A stretch of DNA of 64,000 bases from an uncultured Bacilli bacterium (GTDB taxonomy: Bacteria > Bacillota_I > Bacilli_A > RFN20 > CAG-826): contig CALVUI010000003.1 in assembly GCA_944363565.1 (NCBI GenBank), positions 18,898 to 82,897 on the forward strand, written 5' to 3'. Positions 59,303-64,000 of this stretch are shown here, in pieces (position 1 is the first letter of the stretch; each line of letters opens with the position of its first letter). The translations under genes were made by a program, and so were the position numbers. The notes beneath the pieces were generated by a model. The model had not been told where the DNA came from. It made no database searches and was given only the letters and a program-made list of their open reading frames with translations.

Positions 59303-60532
59303 ATGAACATTCTCAAAAGGCTAGATGACAAATGCATCCAGATGACCATCGCCTTTTTGAATTCGAGAGGCGGCACCATCAACGTCTTGACCGAAGATGT
59401 CGATCAAAGCATCAAAGATTATAAAAAGTTAATTAGAAGCAGCATCAGACCCTCCATCAACCTGCCGATCACCTACAAAGTCATCTTTGACGCGGGCAAA
59501 ACCGTCCTCCAAATAGTCGTTTCTCCCTTGGACCGCTTCTTGGCCCAGACCGTCAATAAGCTGGGCGGAAATGCCTACGTGATGAGGGACGGGGCCATCA
59601 CGGAGCTCAATCCTTCGGAAAAAGGGGCCTTGGGCAAGCACAAACAAGGCCTTGTCGATCCCTTGAAGGAAGAAAGGGGCCTCCTGGTGGAACCGACCTT
59701 CCGATACCTCAAAGTCATGCTCGGGGCCACCAGCATCGAAATGGACAACGAGACCTTCGAAAACGTCCACGGTCTCAAGAACGAAGTCGGCCAATACAAT
59801 ATGAATGCCGACCTTGTCGCGGACCAATGCCCCTATCCCCTCTACTTCTACCGGGTCCACGGGGTCTCCATCGGAGATGACTTCGTCAGGACCGATTATG
59901 GCCATCGCCCCTTCTTCCTCGCCTATGAGGCCGTGAAGATGCGGATCAGGGCGGAACTGGAAGCCAAAAGCGACCTCTTTCAAGCGGTAGAGGACTTTGG
60001 CCTCATCGACGAACTGATCATCAACGCCTTTGTTCATAACGATTACCAAAAAGAGTCCCCGTCCTTTTACGTTTACGATAACCGTCTGGAAATCGTGAAT
60101 AGGATCAGGCCGGGAGCGGACGTAGAAGACAATGGCTTCCCCGAAAACCCGAGCCTCTTCAAAACCTTCAAGGACCTGGGTCTGACCAAGGGCCGTCATT
60201 ACGGATCAACCCTAATCAAGGGAATTAATTACATCAAAAGGGAGATGGAGGACGAACTTACCTATTTGGTAACCGTCTATTTCCATAAACCTTTGAGGGA
60301 GATCGAAGAGCAGTCCCGTCATCTGAAGTGCATGCCCCTGAAGCCCATTGACGCCAAGGTTTATACGGTTTTGAAAGAGAACCCAACACTTAGGGCCAAG
60401 GACGTATCCTACATCCTCAACTGTTCCCTAAAAAGCGTCGAGCGTTCCTTCCTCTCCCTCCAAAGGGCTGGATGTCTCAAGCGTCTAGGAAGCAAACGTT
60501 ACGGACGTTGGGAGATACTCAAGGAACTTTGA
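59303..60532 (+). CDS. AlbA_2/Schlafen-type ATP-binding transcriptional regulator
   Basis: 409 residues. N-terminal AlbA_2 fold (about 10-110; IAFLNSRGGTINVLTED, then YVMRDGAITEL), a central GHKL-like ATP-binding part (about 235-330; DELIINAFVHNDYQKESPSFYVYDNRLEIVNR and GSTLIKG) and a C-terminal winged helix (about 365-405; ENPTLRAKDVSYILNCSLKSVERSFLSLQRAGCLKRLG). Such proteins are predicted regulators; targets are unknown. The HAD gene starts 2 nt later, so they form one unit. Confidence 0.85.
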   Translation: MNILKRLDDKCIQMTIAFLNSRGGTINVLTEDVDQSIKDYKKLIRSSIRPSINLPITYKVIFDAGKTVLQIVVSPLDRFLAQTVNKLGGNAYVMRDGAITELNPSEKGALGKHKQGLVDPLKEERGLLVEPTFRYLKVMLGATSIEMDNETFENVHGLKNEVGQYNMNADLVADQCPYPLYFYRVHGVSIGDDFVRTDYGHRPFFLAYEAVKMRIRAELEAKSDLFQAVEDFGLIDELIINAFVHNDYQKESPSFYVYDNRLEIVNRIRPGADVEDNGFPENPSLFKTFKDLGLTKGRHYGSTLIKGINYIKREMEDELTYLVTVYFHKPLREIEEQSRHLKCMPLKPIDAKVYTVLKENPTLRAKDVSYILNCSLKSVERSFLSLQRAGCLKRLGSKRYGRWEILKEL

Positions 60533-60534
60533 TC

Positions 60535-61176
60535 ATGAAGAAAGCTGCATTCATCGATTTGGACGGTACCCTCCTAGATAGCGAGGCCATTTACCAACGC
60601 TTCTGGAAGGTAGCTTTGAAGCTGGCGGGTTATGATCGCGATAAAGCAGATACCCTAAAACTCAGAAGCGCCGACCACGAGGCCGCCAAAGCCTATTTGT
60701 CCTCGGTTTATGGGCCAAATGTCAATGTGGATGAAATCAGAAATATCCGCAAAAGGGAAATGAACGAGTGGTTATTGACCCACGAGTACCAACTCAAGCC
60801 CGGCGTCAAAGAAGGCCTCCAATACCTCAATGACAAGGGAATTGCCTGCTACATCGTCTCCGCCACCGCTAAATCAACGATTCTCGAACTTCTTCAAAAA
60901 TACGGGATCCGTGACTACTTCCGCGATGTCCTCTCCGCCAAAGACGTCAAAAGAGGGAAACCCAATCCCGATGTCTATTTAAAAGCCCTGGAATTATCGA
61001 AGATCGATGCTTCTGAGGCCATTGCCGTCGAGGATGCCCCCAATGGGATCGTCGCGGCCTATCGGGCGGGAATCGACGTCTACATGGTTCCTGATTTGAG
61101 CCCCAACAACGAGGAAACCAGGGCCTACGTCAAAGGCGTCCTCAAGGACTTCTCCGACATCAGGAATTTCATTTAA
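60535..61176 (+). CDS. HAD-family phosphatase (beta-phosphoglucomutase-like)
   Basis: 213 residues from ATG 60535 (AAGGA 9 nt upstream). HAD motifs: I FIDLDGTLLDSE (residues 6-17), II VSATAKS (Thr/Ser), III KRGKPNPDVYLKAL, IV AVEDAPNGIVAAYRAG. The helical cap between motif I and II makes it subfamily I, like pgmB and phosphoglycolate phosphatases. Exact substrate unknown. Convergent with ogt, 8 nt between the stops, no visible terminator. Confidence 0.92.
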   Translation: MKKAAFIDLDGTLLDSEAIYQRFWKVALKLAGYDRDKADTLKLRSADHEAAKAYLSSVYGPNVNVDEIRNIRKREMNEWLLTHEYQLKPGVKEGLQYLNDKGIACYIVSATAKSTILELLQKYGIRDYFRDVLSAKDVKRGKPNPDVYLKALELSKIDASEAIAVEDAPNGIVAAYRAGIDVYMVPDLSPNNEETRAYVKGVLKDFSDIRNFI

Positions 61177-61184
61177 CGTAACTT

Positions 61185-61664
61185 CTATTCCCTTTTTGCG
61201 GACTTTTCCAACTCCAAGAGGAATTCCTTTCTCTTGATCCCGGTTGAGAAACCGCCGATCGAACCGTCCGCGGCGATGACCCGGTGGCAGGGATAGAAGA
61301 TCGGGATGGGATTGGCCTTCATGGCCTGTCCGACGGCCCGCACGGCCTTGGGACAACCGACATAGTCCGCCAATTGTTTATACGACCAAGTCTCCCCGTA
61401 AGGGATATCGTGTAGGCTTTCATAGACCCTCTTCCTAAAGGGGGTGGCGATGATCTTAAGAGGAATCCCTTCGAAGGAAGTCCGCTTCCCCTCGAAGTAC
61501 TCCTTCATCATGGACGCGGCTTTTTTGCCTAATTCCGAAGGATGTTCCTCCAATGGTTCTTTGTCGTCCTTCAGATAGACGTGATAGATGGCTTTCCCAT
61601 CGTCTTCGATGACCCAGAGGCCGATGGGGGAAGATAAGAATGTAACATTGTGTTTCACCTTCAA
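61185..61664 (-). CDS. ogt: methylated-DNA-protein cysteine methyltransferase
   Basis: Suicide repair protein for O6-alkylguanine, 159 residues, without an Ada-type N-terminal domain. The active site PCHRVIAADGSIGGFSTG is near residue 125 (Cys acceptor), preceded by the helix-turn-helix arginine region KAVRAVGQAMKANPIPIFY. The frame begins at a TTG (61664), with AGAGG 8 nt upstream; a GTG two codons later is the alternative. Confidence 0.94.
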   Translation of the reverse strand: MKVKHNVTFLSSPIGLWVIEDDGKAIYHVYLKDDKEPLEEHPSELGKKAASMMKEYFEGKRTSFEGIPLKIIATPFRKRVYESLHDIPYGETWSYKQLADYVGCPKAVRAVGQAMKANPIPIFYPCHRVIAADGSIGGFSTGIKRKEFLLELEKSAKRE

Positions 61665-61726
61665 ATGTTAAGCCTCTTCTTCCTTAGGAAGAAAGATAAA
61701 CTCTAGGAAAGAAGGGTCCCCAAAGT

Positions 61727-61732
61727 TAAGAT
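61727..61732 (+). promoter_or_regulatory. -10 element, leaderless promoter of the Cof-type HAD gene
   Basis: TAAGAT ending 7 nt before the GTG start; no ribosome-binding site in the gap. The -35 is not evident. Confidence 0.4.
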
Positions 61733-61739
61733 AAGCCCC

Positions 61740-62531
61740 GTGAATAGTATCAAAGCCATCTTCCTCGACTTCGACTGGACGCTCTTTGATCATAAGACGA
61801 GGACCTTCAACGGAAAGGGAATCGAAGCCTTGAGAAAAGCCCATGACAAAGGCATCAAACTCATTATCAATTCGGCCCGTTCCTACCATTCGTTGAGAGG
61901 TCTAGGAACCTTTGAAAAGCTACCTCTTGATGGCTTTGTCGTCTCCAACGGTGGGGCGGCCTTCACCGACAAAGAAGTCCTCTATGCCGACTATTTGAAA
62001 AGGGATGATGTTTCCTCCCTTCTAAAGATCCTCGATGAAAGAGGGATCGGCTATACCCTCATCACCCTCCGCGATGCCTTCATCAAAGTGAGGGATGAAA
62101 AGATCGCCCATGACTTCTACAAGGTATTCTATGAACCATTGCCCTTTGAGATCTCCAAGTACCAAGGGGAAGACGTCCTAGCCATCCAGATCTTCGCCTA
62201 TGAGAAAGACGACGTTTGGCTTAAGCCCTTCTGCGACGAACGCGATCTATATTTCAACCGCTTCGCGGAGAACAACGTCGAGATTTCCTCCATCGAGTTC
62301 CTCAAAAGCAAGGGCATCAAGAAGATGTACGACCACTTGTCATTGAAAAAAGAAGAGACCATGGCCTTCGGCGATGACCTCAATGACATCCCGATGTTCC
62401 AAATAGTCAAATACGGAATCTGCCTCGGGAACGGGAAAGAGGAAGCCAAGAAGGCGGCCTACTACGTGACCGACACGATCGAAAACAATGGCCTCTACAA
62501 GGCCCTTCAACACTTCGGAGTCGTCGAATGA
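61740..62531 (+). CDS. Cof-type HAD phosphatase
   Basis: 263 residues from GTG 61740. HAD IIB: motif I FLDFDWTLFDH (the usual DGTL reads DWTL), motif II INSARSYHSLRGL, a C2-type cap, the lysine SKGIKKMYDHLSL and motif IV AFGDDLNDIPMFQIVKYGI near residue 200. Sugar-phosphate or flavin-phosphate hydrolases are typical of the family. It overlaps the next small gene by 4 bases (ATGA). Confidence 0.9.
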   Translation: MNSIKAIFLDFDWTLFDHKTRTFNGKGIEALRKAHDKGIKLIINSARSYHSLRGLGTFEKLPLDGFVVSNGGAAFTDKEVLYADYLKRDDVSSLLKILDERGIGYTLITLRDAFIKVRDEKIAHDFYKVFYEPLPFEISKYQGEDVLAIQIFAYEKDDVWLKPFCDERDLYFNRFAENNVEISSIEFLKSKGIKKMYDHLSLKKEETMAFGDDLNDIPMFQIVKYGICLGNGKEEAKKAAYYVTDTIENNGLYKALQHFGVVE

Positions 62532-62782
62532 ACGAACAGGACATCCAAAAGCTCATCGATACAGTCGATGAAAAGACCAACGAGAAAACCGACTGGAACA
62601 AGGTCTGGGCCAAGAAGTACCCGATCCTCGAAACCTATCGGACCTTCGAAGGCCTCAACAAGTATGAAGAAAACCTCGAAGCCCTCGTCGTCCTTTTCCA
62701 AAAGGAATATGGCCTAAGTAAGACCGATGCCTTCCTCGCCATCAAGGATATTTTGGCGAGGATTTACAAGGAAAAGCACTAA
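62528..62782 (+). CDS. small hypothetical protein
   Basis: 84 residues, not recognised. It is charged and helical (NEQDIQKLIDTVDEKTNEKTDW, then VVLFQKEYGLSKTDAFLAIKDILARIYKEKH), soluble, with no Cys. Translational coupling to the HAD gene (ATGA) and an intact frame support it as a real gene. No function assigned. Confidence 0.65.
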   Translation: MNEQDIQKLIDTVDEKTNEKTDWNKVWAKKYPILETYRTFEGLNKYEENLEALVVLFQKEYGLSKTDAFLAIKDILARIYKEKH

Positions 62783-62806
62783 AATAACATCGTTTCTGCG
62801 GGAATT

Positions 62807-63514
62807 ATGAAACTCAAAGCCATTCTTCCTTGTCTGATGAGGATTGTCTCGGTCCTTCTAGAGATCTCAATCGTCGCCTGTGCGATCGAAGGGGTCAGAC
62901 TGACCGCCGAATACGGGAACGAGGGCTTCCTCTACTTCACGGTCCAATCCAACATCTGGATCGCGGTCGTTTGCCTCATGACCGCCATAATCCAAATCAT
63001 CTATCTGATCCTAAGGAAAGGTCCCCTTCCCGCTTGGCTTAGGGACATGAAGATCGTCTTCACGGTGGCTATCACCCTCACGGGTCTCGTCTTCTGCGCC
63101 GTCCTCGCCCCCACGACCAATGATCCCTTCGGGAGCATGAGCAACGTCCTCACCCATGTGGTCGTCCCAGTTTTATCCATCAGCGACCTCTTCCTTGCCA
63201 AGAACGGCAAACCTTCCTACAAGGTCATGCTTTGGACCACCATTCCTCCCCTTTATTACCTCGGTTTTGCGAGTCTAGGCTACGTCCTCAATTGGGATTT
63301 CGGCGGGGGGCTCAACTACCCCTACTTCTTCCTGAACTGGGGTTCGTCCGCCGGGGCCTTCGGCTTCGGGCAAGGCCTCTATTTCATGGGGACCTTCTAT
63401 TGGATCATCTTGCTCCTACTCGTCGTAGTCGGGTTCTCGGCCCTCTATGTTTTCTTGCTCCGTCTCATCGAGGGAAAGAAGAAGGAAACGGCTACCGGGA
63501 AAGCCGGGAAATAG
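62807..63514 (+). CDS. Pr6Pr-family integral membrane protein
   Basis: 235 residues with six hydrophobic segments. Family marks: YFTVQSNIWIAVV near residue 50, the LTHVVVPVLSISDLFL segment near 115 and LNYPYFFLNW near 170, and a basic C-terminal end. Function unknown. Only a weak GCGGGAA precedes the ATG. The 3' end overlaps the IS3 orfA from the other strand. Confidence 0.8.
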   Translation: MKLKAILPCLMRIVSVLLEISIVACAIEGVRLTAEYGNEGFLYFTVQSNIWIAVVCLMTAIIQIIYLILRKGPLPAWLRDMKIVFTVAITLTGLVFCAVLAPTTNDPFGSMSNVLTHVVVPVLSISDLFLAKNGKPSYKVMLWTTIPPLYYLGFASLGYVLNWDFGGGLNYPYFFLNWGSSAGAFGFGQGLYFMGTFYWIILLLLVVVGFSALYVFLLRLIEGKKKETATGKAGK

Positions 63515-63900
63515 GGCTTCTCGGCCCTTTCGGGGCCCGGCCCCGGCTTCTTCCTTTTCCTTCCGGTATCCATATCAAGCCCAATCATACCCCTTTCCCG
63601 GTAGGCTTTGACCCATCGGAACAGCTGGCCCGGGTTGACGCGCGATTCCGCGGCGACCGACGAAATCGAATGCCCCGAGAGGACCTTGGAGACGAGGCCG
63701 AACCTCTCCTCGGCGGCCCAATTCCTGTTATTGCCCGAATGCCTGAGGCCGTCCATGCCGAACTTGTCGTAATGCTTCGCCCAGAGCCTGACTTGCTTCG
63801 CGAAGCTCTTGTTTCGTTCCTTTCCATCCGGACGGAAACCCCTTTCCCCGTTTTTGTATTTCATGACACACTCAAGTTTGAATTCTGGCGAATATTTCAT
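63445..63900 (-). CDS. IS3-family transposase OrfA (helix-turn-helix subunit), orphan
   Basis: 151 residues from ATG 63900 (AAGGAGG 11 nt upstream). It has two helix-turn-helix modules (SPEFKLECVMKYKNG ... SFAKQVRLWAKHYDKFGMDGLRH and LVSKVLSGHSISSVAAESRVNPGQLFRWVKAYRERG), as in IS150-type OrfA. The ORF then runs through a Pro/Gly-rich tail into the Pr6Pr gene. No orfB with DDE residues follows, so the element has lost its catalytic part, or moves only with help from a full copy. The last ~30 residues are probably fortuitous. Confidence 0.8.
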   Translation of the reverse strand: MKYSPEFKLECVMKYKNGERGFRPDGKERNKSFAKQVRLWAKHYDKFGMDGLRHSGNNRNWAAEERFGLVSKVLSGHSISSVAAESRVNPGQLFRWVKAYRERGMIGLDMDTGRKRKKPGPGPERAEKPYFPAFPVAVSFFFPSMRRSKKT

Positions 63901-63941
63901 AAAAAATGCCCCTCCTTGGAGTGGTCCACAAAAAGTAGACA
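63445..63941 (-). mobile_element. remnant of an IS3/IS150-type insertion sequence
   Basis: The orfA gene plus its upstream end. The outer border reads TGTCTACTTTTTGTGGACC on the minus strand (63923-63941), a TG...-start end like IS3-family inverted repeats. No matching right end or orfB is visible; the element seems cut off at the membrane-protein gene. Confidence 0.6.
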
Positions 63942-63960
63942 ATCCATAAAAAGCCTCAAT

Positions 63961-63994
63961 ACCCCATGTCGGTCCTGTACTGACGTGGGGTTTT
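63961..63994 (+). terminator. terminator-like hairpin at window end
   Basis: 10-bp stem ACCCCATGTC / GACGTGGGGT (one G-U pair) with an 11-nt loop and T4 after it, plus strand. No plus-strand gene ends nearby except the membrane-protein gene 450 nt before. It may belong to the mobile element border. Confidence 0.5.
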
Positions 63995-64000
63995 GTATCC

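Noticed and set aside
61648..61664. TGTTTCACCTTCAAAT as a possible parS site
   Set aside because: Only the first half matches TGTTTCACGTGAAACA; it lies at the start of ogt and is 28 kb from parB.
1..64000. Mycoplasma genetic code (UGA as Trp)
   Set aside because: TGA ends dnaD, the AlbA-type gene and several others at the expected positions, and Trp is read from TGG, so code 11 fits.
1..64000. CRISPR arrays, tRNA or rRNA genes
   Set aside because: No regularly spaced repeats, tRNA cloverleaf signatures (GTTCGAATC-type loops) or rRNA segments were recognised while reading.

Overview
The window is a bacterial chromosome segment packed with housekeeping genes, about 55% GC by eye. It most likely comes from a member of the Bacilli (Bacillota), perhaps a gut-associated lineage near Erysipelotrichales/RF39. 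Four conserved gene neighbourhoods point there: pgsA-cinA-recA-rny-ymdB-miaB, gpsB-rnpB with recU/nth/dnaD/cca close by, mnmG-rsmG-parA-parB, and sufCDSUB. TGA is used as a stop (for example in dnaD and the AlbA-type gene), so this is not the Mycoplasma code. The genus cannot be named from the sequence. No rRNA, tRNA or CRISPR array was seen.

Layout. 1-14.1 kb (minus strand): two tandem MacB-like ABC transporters (the first runs off the window), DUF951, fhs, tcdA, miaA, a miaB gene fused to a YmcA/RicA-like domain, ymdB, rny, recA, pncC and pgsA. 14.1-20.9 kb: rnpB (RNase P RNA) wedged between gpsB and pgsA, an exonuclease-recU pair, nth, dnaD, a strikingly short CCA-adding enzyme, hup, der and cmk. 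21-26 kb: a melibiose/raffinose-type module (GPH symporter plus GH36 alpha-galactosidase), a ferredoxin, and ribU under an FMN riboswitch. 26-36 kb: a 1938-residue DUF4011 helicase-nuclease, then parB, parA, rsmG and mnmG. 36-40.7 kb: the suf iron-sulfur operon. 40.8-50.3 kb: two large lipoproteins (the first PrsA/parvulin-like), hit, an unassigned structured small RNA, then yhaM, recX, a lipid-type glycosyltransferase, a flippase-like protein and a membrane phosphoesterase. 50.4-53.1 kb: an ECF sigma factor, its membrane anti-sigma and a lipoprotein that carries the same extracellular domain. 53.1-59 kb: feoA-feoA-feoB with a divergent DtxR-family regulator, and two CNNM/CorC-type membrane proteins. 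59-64 kb: an AlbA/Schlafen-type regulator, two HAD phosphatases, ogt, small and membrane proteins, and an orphan IS3-family orfA.

How the parts fit. The RNA-decay genes rny, ymdB and the miaB-ricA fusion sit in one operon, matching the known link between RicA and RNase Y. Iron is handled by the Feo uptake cluster with a DtxR-like box at its promoter and is used by Suf, MiaB, Nth and the ferredoxin. Several first genes of transcription units have a -10 hexamer exactly 6-7 nt before the start codon and no Shine-Dalgarno, suggesting leaderless mRNAs.

The best candidates for something undescribed are the ECF sigma/anti-sigma/lipoprotein triad with matched promoters (TTTCCAACA-N17-GTTA), the MiaB-RicA fusion, and the small RNA at 45193-45324.
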